Both the position numbers and the translations under genes were made by a program. A stretch of DNA of 64,000 nucleotides. Origin: Symsagittifera roscoffensis (Eukaryota; Xenacoelomorpha; Acoela; Convolutidae). This document shows, piece by piece, positions 34,083 through 42,863 of the stretch (positions within the stretch are counted from its first letter, which is position 1; every line of letters starts with the position of its first letter). The notes under the pieces were generated by a model. That model saw only the letters and a program-made list of their open reading frames with translations. It made no database searches and was not told the DNA's origin. Location: contig NC_087066.1 of assembly GCF_963678635.1 (NCBI RefSeq), forward strand, positions 25,955,986-26,019,985, in the 5' to 3' direction.

Positions 34083-35537
34083 TCACACATAAATAAAGAT
34101 TTTGATGTTCGTTTTTTCGAAAATGTCGCAAATTAGGCTGAAAACTCTGCTTTCTTTCAATTTGTCGAGTCCACATCCGATTTTCGGCATGGCTATAGCG
34201 TTTATTCCCTTCTGCAGTAGCTGCTGCTTCATGCAGTTGAGGCTTCTTGACAAATCGTAGTATGTTGGCTTGTCAAAAAATTGTGGTTTTGTGACTAAAT
34301 TGAAAATTGACTTGTTTTCCCAAGGCAAAGAAACTGAAACTGATGATCCAACTATCGGTGTTTCAATGCTTTTTAGGGTTGGTTTGATGCATGGGTAGGC
34401 GCTGCTGATCTGCTGTGCTACTCCTTTTGCCATTTGAAAGTCACTTGAGACGCAGTGAGCTATAGAGCCAGGGAACTGTAGGACATCACCTGATCCCACA
34501 AAGATATTTGGTTCATATATTGCATTTACCGAGTCTTTGCTGCTTCCAGGTCCATCTTTTTGTTTAGTGAATTGTTTCGCTCGTTTAACGCTGTCCATAA
34601 TAATGTTCCTTTTCGAATCCCGTGAAGGAAAGTCTTCATTCGCCGCCTCCGCTTTCTTTCGTATGTTTGCTTTATTGTCCTTTTGCGTTGATCGTGGAAT
34701 GAATGTAACTGGGGCCACTTCGTGTCCGTCAACGGTTCGGAGTCCATACTTTCGCGGTTGTTTTGGGCGGCTGGGTATTGGGTGATATCGAACATCATTA
34801 CTAAACCGAATTTGGGCGTGAATTCGGTCTCTAGCTTCAGCTGCTGCTTTTCGTCTGACAACTGGCTGTGGTTCGCGAAACAATTCGTCGAGGTTGTATC
34901 CCTCAGGATCAGAGTTGTTGCTGGTTAATCTGTCAGTGACCTGTTCATCAATGATATCCATTGGTGGCGCTGCTGGTAGTTCAGCGAGTGGTAATTCATG
35001 CACATGTACTGCTCCTGGGATTGGGGGTGGATCCGGCGGTGGTGGTATTACTGGTACTGGGACCGGTAATGGTACCACTATTGGTGCTGCTGGAATTGGC
35101 ATCGGTGCAGGTGCTGCTGCAACTGCTGGCGCTCCAAAGGGCACTGATAGTCTGATTCTAGCTGGTGCGGCTGGTTGATCGGTTTCGTCAGGATTATCAG
35201 GTTGGATCTCATCTAAGAGTTTCGGCAAGTTTTCGTCGAAAAGTCCTGGTTCGCTTCGGTATTTTCCGAGTGAAGGATCCGTTTGAAACTTCGTTGGATC
35301 TATTGGATTGAGATCTTCTGGTTGATGCTGTGGATCAACTGGTCTGAGACGAATTCGGTGCACACATTGGGTGTAGTTAGTTCCAACTTTCCGAATTATA
35401 TAGTTCGAATTTGTTAACACTTTCTCAACTCTGTACAGGGGTATCCAGACTTGCATTGATTTGCTTCCAAAGTCTGACTGTGTAGTCAGCAGAGGATTTA
35501 GTAGTAAACAAAATGATTCGACTGAGAGGCTGCGCAA
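34083..35537 (-). CDS. Third ORF: integrase C-terminal module, Pro-rich linker and TARG1-type macro domain
   Basis: The open frame has 484 codons and overlaps the end of Pol by 113 nt in the +1 frame. The ATG at 35537 may not be used. Residues ~20-70 match the C-terminal module of metazoan gypsy integrases (VEKVLTNSNYIIRKVGTN then VHRIRLRPV). Residues ~115-190 are Pro/Ala/Val-rich. Residues ~338-484 form a macro domain most like TARG1/OARD1 (C6orf130): GDVLQFPGSIAHCVSSDFQM, NLVTK, KPTYYDLSRSL, MPKIGCGLDKL and IKIFIYV at the C-terminus. In human TARG1 the catalytic pair is Lys84 and Asp125; the aligned residues here are Lys417 and Asp458, both kept. TARG1 enzymes hydrolyse ADP-ribose-glutamate esters and O-acetyl-ADP-ribose. 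The domain is intronless and inside the LTRs, so it belongs to the element; I infer capture of a host transcript. Confidence 0.88.
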   Translation of the reverse strand: MRSLSVESFCLLLNPLLTTQSDFGSKSMQVWIPLYRVEKVLTNSNYIIRKVGTNYTQCVHRIRLRPVDPQHQPEDLNPIDPTKFQTDPSLGKYRSEPGLFDENLPKLLDEIQPDNPDETDQPAAPARIRLSVPFGAPAVAAAPAPMPIPAAPIVVPLPVPVPVIPPPPDPPPIPGAVHVHELPLAELPAAPPMDIIDEQVTDRLTSNNSDPEGYNLDELFREPQPVVRRKAAAEARDRIHAQIRFSNDVRYHPIPSRPKQPRKYGLRTVDGHEVAPVTFIPRSTQKDNKANIRKKAEAANEDFPSRDSKRNIIMDSVKRAKQFTKQKDGPGSSKDSVNAIYEPNIFVGSGDVLQFPGSIAHCVSSDFQMAKGVAQQISSAYPCIKPTLKSIETPIVGSSVSVSLPWENKSIFNLVTKPQFFDKPTYYDLSRSLNCMKQQLLQKGINAIAMPKIGCGLDKLKESRVFSLICDIFEKTNIKIFIYV

Positions 35538-38500
35538 GTGCCTTTTGATCGTAATATCCTCGATACTTGTGGTACGAAGAAATCAAGTTCTTTTTTGTTT
35601 CTTTGAACTTTTCTAGCATCGCGTCTTGCATTGCCGTAACGAAGTCTGATTCTGCTGTTACTGATTCCATTGCTTTCGTCGAAAAGCGAAGATCAAGTGG
35701 TTTTGTTGGTTCTCTTCCATGAAAAATGGAGCTAGGGCAGCATCCAATTGATGAAGAGTACGACGTATTGTGAATGAATGTTGCCAATGGGACATATTTG
35801 TGCCAGTCTGACCATTGTTCATTAGTATTCAGCTTCAAGATCCTTTTTAGAGGTCCATGAGATCGCTCGACAAGACCAATTGATTGTGGATGTTTCAGCG
35901 TTGCGTGGTTGATTTGAACTTCTAATAGAGTTGTCAATTCATGCATTAGTTCTGACGTGAATGTCGTTCCGAGATCTGCTATGATCTTTTTCGGTATGTA
36001 GCTGTGCATGAAAAATATTTTCGTGAGTTCCCTTGCTACTGTATCAGCGCTAGCGTTTGTCAATGGTGCTGCAAACAAGTATTTCGAGAAGACATCGATT
36101 CCAGTTAATACAAATTTGTACACTGGTGACTTCAGTGGTCCAACGATATCGATTTGCATCATGTCTCCAGGAAAACATTGCAATGACGAGATTGGTTGCA
36201 ATGGCGGAATTTGATATTTTGCAGATGCTCTTTTGAGTTGCAAGCATGTTAAGCAATTTTTGATTGTGTTAGTTAAAAATTCGGTGAATCCTGGAAGGTA
36301 GAATCGTTTTCTGAACTCTTCTGTGGTCCTTGTCATTCCCAGATGTCCACCGGTTCGCGAGTTGTGCAGTCGGTACACGACCTCGTTCCAAAGATGTTTT
36401 GGTAGGCAGTATTGCTTATGTTTTACGTGTCCCGTGTCATCGTAGAAGTTTCGATACAGTACTTCGTCGTCGATTATCAGTCTATTGAATTGTTTAGCAT
36501 ATTTTTTCTTGCGGCTATTTTCGTATGTCAGATTGGGAACTTGTTCGTTTCGTTTCCAATCCTTAACTTCTACTATATCATTATCTTCGTCTTGTTCATT
36601 TTTCAAGTCGAGTACTTCGTGACTCATATTCAGGTCACTGAAAACATCAGCAGGATCAGGGTGTTGTACTGCTGCGATGATTGGTCTCGTTATTCGGACA
36701 AAGTTTTGTGGTTGAATGGTTGCACTAGCTTCCTGTGAGCTTAGCTCTCTCATGACGTTTTCATACAGTCCGAGTTCAAGCAGTTGTGCTCTGAGGTTGT
36801 CGTCGATCTTCTTCTTTTCAGGAAATGCATCATCCATTGAGTGGATCAGGTTGAGAGATGCATCCGGTAGTTTCGCTGTCGTGTCGATTTGTATCTCACG
36901 CACTGGTATTTTGTCCGTCAATTTCAGTGACAATGAAGCTGATGGGTCAGTTTGCATTCGTGACAAAAAATCTGCTGCATAGTTTGCTTTTCCAGGTATA
37001 TGAGCGATAATGATGTTGAATGACATGACGCGGTCCAAGAAATTCCAAACCGAGGGTGGAATAGTCTTCGCTTGGAAAAATTGTGTTAAGCTTCGATTGT
37101 CAGTCAGTATTATCACTGGTTTTGATGATCCCCAGATGAAATGAGAAAAATGATCGAGGGCAAAATATAGTGCTAAGAACTCTTTATAGTAGATGGAGAA
37201 CTTCAGTTGTGCTGTGTTGAAGAGTCTTGAACCAAATGACACTGGTGCATACGTTTTCATTTCACCTTTGTTGTCAGTTTTCACATAGTCTTCAACCATT
37301 AGCACGAAACCTGTTCCATGATAGCTTGCATCACATAGTATTACATATTGTAATCCTGGTTTTGGTAAGCGGAGCGTTATGTCCGTTGCCTGAATTAGAT
37401 CATGTTTTAGCACTTCGAGACTTTTCTGATGCTCTTCATTTGTTTGAAATGCTATATCTTTTCTGGGTAGGCGATAGAAAGGTATCAGTTTTTCACCTAA
37501 GCTTGGCATATAATTCCGGAAGAATTGAACAAATCCGATTAGTCTTTTAACTTGTTTTACAGTTTGCGGCATTTTAATTTTCTTAAGGAACGTCGAAATT
37601 TTCTCTTGTTCAGGTGATATTCCTGCTGGTGTAATTATATTACCAAGGAATTTCATTCGTTGTGTTCCTATTTCACATTTGTTCGGTGATAATTTTAATC
37701 CCGATTTCCTTACACATTCGAAAATTTTTGAGAGGGTCGGTATTAGTTCATCAAAATTATTCACTGCACTTCCTATGTCATCCATGAACTGTGTACATAA
37801 GTCGGCTGCTAAGCATGGGTCAAGATAGTGCCGTATGAATGAACTAAAGCCCGTGACTGATTTGCTTAGACCTTGAGCTAGGCATTTGTATGCATAAGTT
37901 CGTGAACCGAAATTAAATGCCAAAAGTTGAACTGAAAGGTCATCTGCCATTTGCACACAGTGGTATGCTTGCGAACAATCAAGTTTGGTAAACAAGCTCT
38001 TTCCTGCGAAGTGGTTTGATGCATCTGTCATGTTTGAGATCGGAAAGTTGCTGTTGATATAGTCATTCTTCAGTGAATGATTTATTCTTCTGAGGTCAAT
38101 CAACATCCGCAATTTACCAGATGGTTTTCGATGTGCAAACAATGGACTGCTATATTTTGAATGTGACAATGTTGTTATAAGTCCATAATAGTGCATTAGG
38201 GCAAGTTCCACTGTCAATTCTTGTCGCAAATGTATCGGCGTAGGTGGGCCTTGTGTGTACAAAGGTCGTGTGTGTTCCGGTTTCAGTTTGATTTTGAGGT
38301 CGGAATTGTAACCAACATCAAATCTATGTTTGGCGAAGATGTCCGAAAATTCAACAAGCAAATCTTCTACTTTTGACCTTTGGTCATGTGTCAATACCGA
38401 GTTCTCCCACTTAAAATTCTTGATAAATGTCAATCGATCTTGAAAGTTCATTTTTGGTTCAATTTTTTCAAGACCTTGAAAAGGAAGAATTTGGTCGTAA

Positions 38501-39603
38501 ATGTCACGTTGGATTTGTGGAAGTAATACAGGGTTTTGACATGTTTCAGGAGTAGGAAACCAAAATTTTTCATACTCAGGTTGACGTTGCTGTTGAGACT
38601 GCTGATTATCACAATGTTGCTGAATTAGCTCGTTAATGCCCATTTCAATATCGTCTGGATTATTCATTTTTGCAAAAGCAAGCATTTCTGCATCAATTGG
38701 TATTAGATTTTCTGCTTCAGTTAGAGTCAGAATTGAAAATTTTCCAATTTCGGTTTTGAAAGGCAATGTAACATGATGATCAGTGATGTTAAAGGCTGTG
38801 ATGTATAGCAGGTTATTTGTCAGAACTTCACTAATTGAGGAAGTGAATGCAATTTCGCAATTTTCTTCAAATTCTTTCGATGGCATTACGATTCCGGTTG
38901 TTTTTGCCATGTCCCGGCATGCGTCCTTTAAATGACATTCCACCAGAATGGTTTGATGCGGAGCTATTGTTTGACGTTTTGTTAGAATTAACGGGAATTT
39001 TTTCACTCGATTAATTCTTCTAGGCTCGTTTGGAGGTTTTATTTCGTTGATTTGCAGAGTCAAATCTGGGAAATGAAGTAAATTATACTTGGCACAGATA
39101 TGAATGTGGTGTTTTTTGTAGAAAGGGTTTCCTAGAATTATTGAGTTGGCTGCATGTAGAACGAGAAAAGATTCTACAAATGTCATGTCTGCCAATTTAA
39201 ATTCCAGTGTTACTTCTGTTTCAATTGGCACGAGTTGTCCTCCTGCCATTCTTACTCTCTTAAGTTTTGATTCACTTATTTTAAGAGGGCGGTATAAAGA
39301 TTTTTCATCTTTTAAGTCGTCAAATGTCTGTTTTGAGATGACATTTGCGCAGGCTCCTGTATCAACCAGGGCTCTTCTTTGTAATCCCGATGAGAATCGT
39401 AATTTTGTGTACGTCAAAACTGTTCCTTCCGCAGGAATTACTGCGTAAAGGTTGATTATCTCATCAGGTGGAATTGACGGTTTTGATGATTTAGATGATT
39501 GAAATGATTTGGGGGACTGACTCGGTGGCTTGATTAGTTTTTTGGCTGATTCTGAAACGGAAATGATTGACCGTGTCCTTGTGGTTTTTGTCTCCACCAG
39601 CAT
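35425..39603 (-). CDS. pol: Pol: aspartic protease, reverse transcriptase, RNase H, integrase
   Basis: The frame holds 1392 codons from its first ATG; the natural product is probably a Gag-Pol fusion. Protease: LVDTGACANV at residue 79 on. Reverse transcriptase: KLDCSQAYH (Asp542) and FMDD (606-609), where Tyr-x-Asp-Asp is more usual. RNase H: CDAS (Asp758), Glu808, Asp835 and Asp878 in NYAADFLSR, a full DEDD set. Integrase: zinc-binding His1080, His1087, Cys1117 and Cys1120, then catalytic Asp1152, Asp1210 and Glu1246 with exact D-x57-D-x35-E spacing. No internal stop or missing catalytic residue was seen. The frame ends before the integrase C-terminal GPF/Y-like module, which continues in the +1 frame of the next ORF. 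Confidence 0.94.
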   Translation of the reverse strand: MLVETKTTRTRSIISVSESAKKLIKPPSQSPKSFQSSKSSKPSIPPDEIINLYAVIPAEGTVLTYTKLRFSSGLQRRALVDTGACANVISKQTFDDLKDEKSLYRPLKISESKLKRVRMAGGQLVPIETEVTLEFKLADMTFVESFLVLHAANSIILGNPFYKKHHIHICAKYNLLHFPDLTLQINEIKPPNEPRRINRVKKFPLILTKRQTIAPHQTILVECHLKDACRDMAKTTGIVMPSKEFEENCEIAFTSSISEVLTNNLLYITAFNITDHHVTLPFKTEIGKFSILTLTEAENLIPIDAEMLAFAKMNNPDDIEMGINELIQQHCDNQQSQQQRQPEYEKFWFPTPETCQNPVLLPQIQRDIYDQILPFQGLEKIEPKMNFQDRLTFIKNFKWENSVLTHDQRSKVEDLLVEFSDIFAKHRFDVGYNSDLKIKLKPEHTRPLYTQGPPTPIHLRQELTVELALMHYYGLITTLSHSKYSSPLFAHRKPSGKLRMLIDLRRINHSLKNDYINSNFPISNMTDASNHFAGKSLFTKLDCSQAYHCVQMADDLSVQLLAFNFGSRTYAYKCLAQGLSKSVTGFSSFIRHYLDPCLAADLCTQFMDDIGSAVNNFDELIPTLSKIFECVRKSGLKLSPNKCEIGTQRMKFLGNIITPAGISPEQEKISTFLKKIKMPQTVKQVKRLIGFVQFFRNYMPSLGEKLIPFYRLPRKDIAFQTNEEHQKSLEVLKHDLIQATDITLRLPKPGLQYVILCDASYHGTGFVLMVEDYVKTDNKGEMKTYAPVSFGSRLFNTAQLKFSIYYKEFLALYFALDHFSHFIWGSSKPVIILTDNRSLTQFFQAKTIPPSVWNFLDRVMSFNIIIAHIPGKANYAADFLSRMQTDPSASLSLKLTDKIPVREIQIDTTAKLPDASLNLIHSMDDAFPEKKKIDDNLRAQLLELGLYENVMRELSSQEASATIQPQNFVRITRPIIAAVQHPDPADVFSDLNMSHEVLDLKNEQDEDNDIVEVKDWKRNEQVPNLTYENSRKKKYAKQFNRLIIDDEVLYRNFYDDTGHVKHKQYCLPKHLWNEVVYRLHNSRTGGHLGMTRTTEEFRKRFYLPGFTEFLTNTIKNCLTCLQLKRASAKYQIPPLQPISSLQCFPGDMMQIDIVGPLKSPVYKFVLTGIDVFSKYLFAAPLTNASADTVARELTKIFFMHSYIPKKIIADLGTTFTSELMHELTTLLEVQINHATLKHPQSIGLVERSHGPLKRILKLNTNEQWSDWHKYVPLATFIHNTSYSSSIGCCPSSIFHGREPTKPLDLRFSTKAMESVTAESDFVTAMQDAMLEKFKETKKNLISSYHKYRGYYDQKALAQPLSRIILFTTKSSADYTVRLWKQINASLDTPVQS

Positions 39604-40829
39604 TGGCTTGCCGTATGGTTGAATTTACCACAAATGTCACAGAATTTGGCTGATGCTCGAACCATTGGTTCGAAAGATCCAGATGGAAGTTGAATGTCAG
39701 CTTGCGCTGTCTGAGTTCCATTGAATTGATGTTGTTGTGGTTGCAGGTAGTTCGCGTTTTGCTGTACCTGTGCTGGTTGAATCTGCACCATCGACTGATT
39801 TTGCTGCATATTTGGGTACTGTTGGTATTGATACCATGGTGGATATTGCTGAGGTGCAATTGGTCCCATATTTTGGAAATTAGTCTGATTATTGTTAAAT
39901 CCAAAATGATTTTGCCAGTTAGATCTGTTTTTTCCTTTCCTGCCACTTTGCTGCTGTCCAGGCCAATTATTTTGGTTTTGGTTACCACTGCACTGACTGT
40001 TTTGGTTTGCGTTGTTCTTGTTTTGATGAGAAGGCGGATTCAATTGTTTCTTTGACTGCTCAGTTATTTGTGATCTCATTTCGTTGATCTGCTTCTCAAT
40101 TTGTTCCTGATTTGTGGACAATTTTGTGAGAGCACTGATCAAATTTTCTGAGACTCTGTCGTTTACTTCATTAAATCCGTCTTCCGGGTAGTCTTCGTTT
40201 CGGCAAACTTCTCGGATCATGATCTGCTTCTTCGTCAAATTACACAATTCTTGGACAGTAGTTGCTTGTGGTTGCTCCATCAATTTTGATCGCAGCCAGT
40301 TTGGCATTCCTTTTATGAACAATCGTTTAATTTGTTCATTGCGATTGTCATTTACTGCATCTATTCTTTCTTGTCGTTGTGCAGTTTCTCGGTGAAATCG
40401 CGCTGTGTCTGCTACTAATGGTGCTCCGTTTAATGCAACATCGATTGGGTCGACAGCTGGCAAATCTGGGGTTGGGTACGCTCGTTGCGCTTTATTTGTC
40501 AAGTTCACCAAGAAGTTCTCGGGTGAATCGATTTTAGGATCGTAACGTAGCTGTTCTAATTTCAGTACATGGATTTCTTGAAGCTGGGGATTGCAGAAAT
40601 GATCCCTTAGGGCGCCAAGACTATTCTCTACGTTCGCTCGAATTGCTGCTGGCAGCGTTTGGTAGAATCGTAGTGCCGCTTCTCGTAGGTGTAGTTGCAA
40701 GAAGTTCGCTTGCTGACCAGGAGCGATTCCCGCAACTCCGATGTATCCTCGGAACAATTGCTCGAATTGCTGGAAGTCTTCTTTGTCCGTTCCACCGTAT
40801 GGTGCGACCGAAATTTGCGCGTGTGCCAT
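39534..40829 (-). CDS. gag: Gag capsid/nucleocapsid polyprotein of the gypsy element
   Basis: 431 residues. The N-terminal half has the usual Ty3/gypsy capsid look: FQQFEQLFRGYIGVAGI, then LREAALRFYQTLP, and later PENFLVNLTNKAQRAYP and MPNWLRSKL. The middle is Gln/Asn-rich. Near the C-terminus a single CCHC zinc knuckle (Cys397-Cys410, C-x2-C-x4-H-x4-C) should package the RNA. It ends at a TAA preceded directly by the heptamer A AAA AAC, so Pol is expected by -1 frameshifting. The Gag and Pol frames overlap by 70 nt. Confidence 0.93.
   Translation of the reverse strand: MAHAQISVAPYGGTDKEDFQQFEQLFRGYIGVAGIAPGQQANFLQLHLREAALRFYQTLPAAIRANVENSLGALRDHFCNPQLQEIHVLKLEQLRYDPKIDSPENFLVNLTNKAQRAYPTPDLPAVDPIDVALNGAPLVADTARFHRETAQRQERIDAVNDNRNEQIKRLFIKGMPNWLRSKLMEQPQATTVQELCNLTKKQIMIREVCRNEDYPEDGFNEVNDRVSENLISALTKLSTNQEQIEKQINEMRSQITEQSKKQLNPPSHQNKNNANQNSQCSGNQNQNNWPGQQQSGRKGKNRSNWQNHFGFNNNQTNFQNMGPIAPQQYPPWYQYQQYPNMQQNQSMVQIQPAQVQQNANYLQPQQHQFNGTQTAQADIQLPSGSFEPMVRASAKFCDICGKFNHTASQCWWRQKPQGHGQSFPFQNQPKN
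39537..39543 (-). promoter_or_regulatory. -1 ribosomal frameshift slippery heptamer A AAA AAC
   Basis: In the Gag frame the minus strand reads CC A AAA AAC TAA, an exact X XXY YYZ heptamer of the type used by several retroviruses, with the stop codon immediately after. Slipping one base back enters the long Pol frame, which reads KKLIKPPSQS at that point (Pol residues 21-30). A downstream stem-loop or pseudoknot was not modelled. Confidence 0.8.
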
Positions 40830-41460
40830 CTTATTACAGTTGAATGATTATCAGATTTGTGATACAGTTAATGATTGAGCACAGCACTTAGTCGATTTAA
40901 GGGGGGCACAAGAAAATTTTGCTAGACTTTCCTTATTTTGGATTATTGAACCTTTATGCATCTATTGCTATTCTGATTTTGGTTATTCTTTCCATCAGGG
41001 TTTGCTAATATTTCCGTTACTTCGCTTTTTTTGGTTGGGGAACTTATTAGTTACAATATCAATTTACTGCAAGTGAGTTTTGAGTTTGTTTTTAACTAAC
41101 TGTTTTGACGTTGGAAACCTTTCATCTACTTCCTTTTCTGCCTCTTCAGTAGCTCACTTGACATACCATCTGACAGAAGTAGAGAAGCTGTAGGTCACAA
41201 TCCACATGTCTGCTTGTAGATTGGAAAAAGTTGTCAGCTCAGGAGATGTTGAAAAGTTGTGGTTGTCTTCTTTTTTCTCCCTGTCTGTCAGTTGTTCACT
41301 GAGTTTTGCTCTGCTGCCAACATCTGAGCATTGCTGTGCTGATCAAGATGTTTTTTTTTTTTTTTTTTTTTCTGCTTCAGCAAAGTAGTGTTGTCACTTT
41401 CTGCTCAAATTATGATGTTTGGAATCGCCGATGACTGTTTTGAATCCAGAAGTTGAAATT
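40830..41460 (-). other. Leader region of the gypsy element
   Basis: About 630 bases between the primer-binding site and the Gag ATG. It includes a 19-base T tract on the plus strand (41351-41369, poly-A in sense) and no conserved ORF. Packaging signals would be expected here but cannot be read by eye. Confidence 0.5.
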
Positions 41461-41476
41461 CCCGCGAAAGTCACCA
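41461..41476 (-). promoter_or_regulatory. tRNA primer-binding site
   Basis: The sense sequence TGGTGACTTTCGCGGG abuts the 5' LTR. The TGG complements a tRNA 3' CCA and the rest would pair with an acceptor arm ending CCCGCGAAAGTCACCA. I could not assign the tRNA. Confidence 0.75.
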
Positions 41477-41915
41477 TATAATATACCGTATCTGGCGGAT
41501 GGATAATACGGGTATACTGTCGTCTACTGTTATGCGAGCTGTTCAATTGGTAATGTTATTTAGCACTACTGGCTATCAATTGTATTTAGATTGGATTCAT
41601 TATTTAGATATGTCTCGAGCGGTAAAGACCTATCTTGCTTTAAAGGATGCTGGTTCCGATTCCTAGCTTCTGATATTTCGCAAGTCGATCGGCGCAAGTA
41701 AGAGCATGATTGGAATAGTATATTAAGTTGATCTCTATTCAATTGATTCGTAGCTCGGTATAAATCTCCAATGATTGGTATTAATTACCATCAATGTTTA
41801 CATAGTTAAATAAATATATGATGCAGCTCTATTTTAACATCAAGGTGAATTATGTAATCTATTCGGTTCAGATGGTTAATTAGAATGAATGACATCATGA
41901 AGGGATGATGTCACA
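41477..41915 (-). repeat. 5' LTR of the gypsy element
   Basis: Matches the 3' LTR throughout. It should carry the promoter for the element on the minus strand. The complement of 41476-41474 gives TGG, the first bases of the primer-binding site, directly adjoining the LTR end. Confidence 0.95.
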
Positions 41916-42863
41916 ATGGATCCTATCTAAAACATCGCGTACGATGTGAATGAAAAATACGTCTTGTAAAAATTACACACATAAGCGAAGCAGAGCTTGG
42001 CGCCGCTTGCAATAGAAAAATGAACGACTCTCACTACTTGCAACGAACCGACAGAAACAAAAAATTAAAAAAATTAAGTTTGCGAAAGAAATCCGAAATC
42101 TTGGAACTGAATTACCTTCACCTCCATTTTTCAAACCGAAGGATAGCACTAGTTGTGATAAAACCCACACATAGTATGACAAACCAACCGACTCAAATAA
42201 ATGAAAGCCAAAACAAAATACAGAAAAAAGTTGAATACCATAATTTTTCCTACATGCATCTTGATTTTGTTTTGAATAAAAAGTCCTTTCATAAAATACA
42301 CCAAGAGGTAAAATAATTGAAGGCTAAATAAGCATCGAAGCAAAACTTATAGAGGAAAAGTAAGTTTTGCTTCGATGTAAAACTTAAAATGTAAGAAAAC
42401 GACAAAAAAGCAGCTCTATAAAGTGAAATAAGCCAGCCTTCAAAATAAAAACTTATGCTGTGGCAGATTCGATCCTACCTATGACCAGGATGTTCAGCGT
42501 ACCCCGTCCTCGCCCCCTATGTTTCACCTGCCAAAATTTGCTATCTGATAAATTCCTATCACTAGCCACAAATAAAGGAGCTACATATGCTAATAAATTG
42601 CCAATGCAATGCAGCAAAAGTGGCACCAAGTACCAAATGAAAATCGACACAACTTTGCATGTAAAAATTTAGAATATAACAAATTGAAGGCATCATCACT
42701 AACTTTACATGTAATCAATTGGAAACCATAAAACCATAAGTATTATTTTCAACATTTCAACAAAATTAAGCGATATACTGAAATGGAAAACTTTTGAAAT
42801 CGCGTTTTTATTATTCGTTGTTTGTAAAAAAATAGCTTTTAGGGTTCATTTGATGAAATATTT

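Larger units (their letters stand above)
31644..41915 (-). mobile_element. Full-length Ty3/gypsy LTR retrotransposon with a macro-domain ORF
   Basis: The 10,272-bp element is on the minus strand. LTRs at 41477-41915 (5') and 31644-32082 (3') are 439 bp each; I found no difference between them by eye. The target duplication is ATGGA (31639-31643 and 41916-41920). In sense orientation the LTR begins TGTGACATCA, and TGGTGACTTTCGCGGG immediately after the 5' LTR (complement of 41476-41461) fits a tRNA primer-binding site, tRNA not identified. Order: long leader, Gag (40829-39534), Pol with protease-RT-RNase H-integrase (39603-35425), then a third frame with the integrase tail, proline-rich linker and macro domain (35537-34083), and a 2-kb 3' region with a 172-bp tandem repeat. 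RNase H before integrase and the motif set indicate Ty3/gypsy rather than copia or BEL. There is no envelope. Identical LTRs imply recent insertion. Confidence 0.95.

Noticed and set aside
34537-35178. Plus-strand Gly/Val/Ala-rich ORFs opposite the third retrotransposon ORF
   Set aside because: They are complements of the Pro/Ala-rich linker codons and have no independent support.
39491-39988. 165-codon ORF overlapping Gag and Pol on the same strand
   Set aside because: It lies in the third frame across the Gln/Asn-rich part of Gag. Gag and Pol in the other two frames explain the region with recognisable motifs.
31644-41915. Macro domain as a host gene exon that the element happened to land beside
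   Set aside because: The domain lies between matching LTRs, on the element's strand, in the same open frame as the integrase C-terminal module and without introns.
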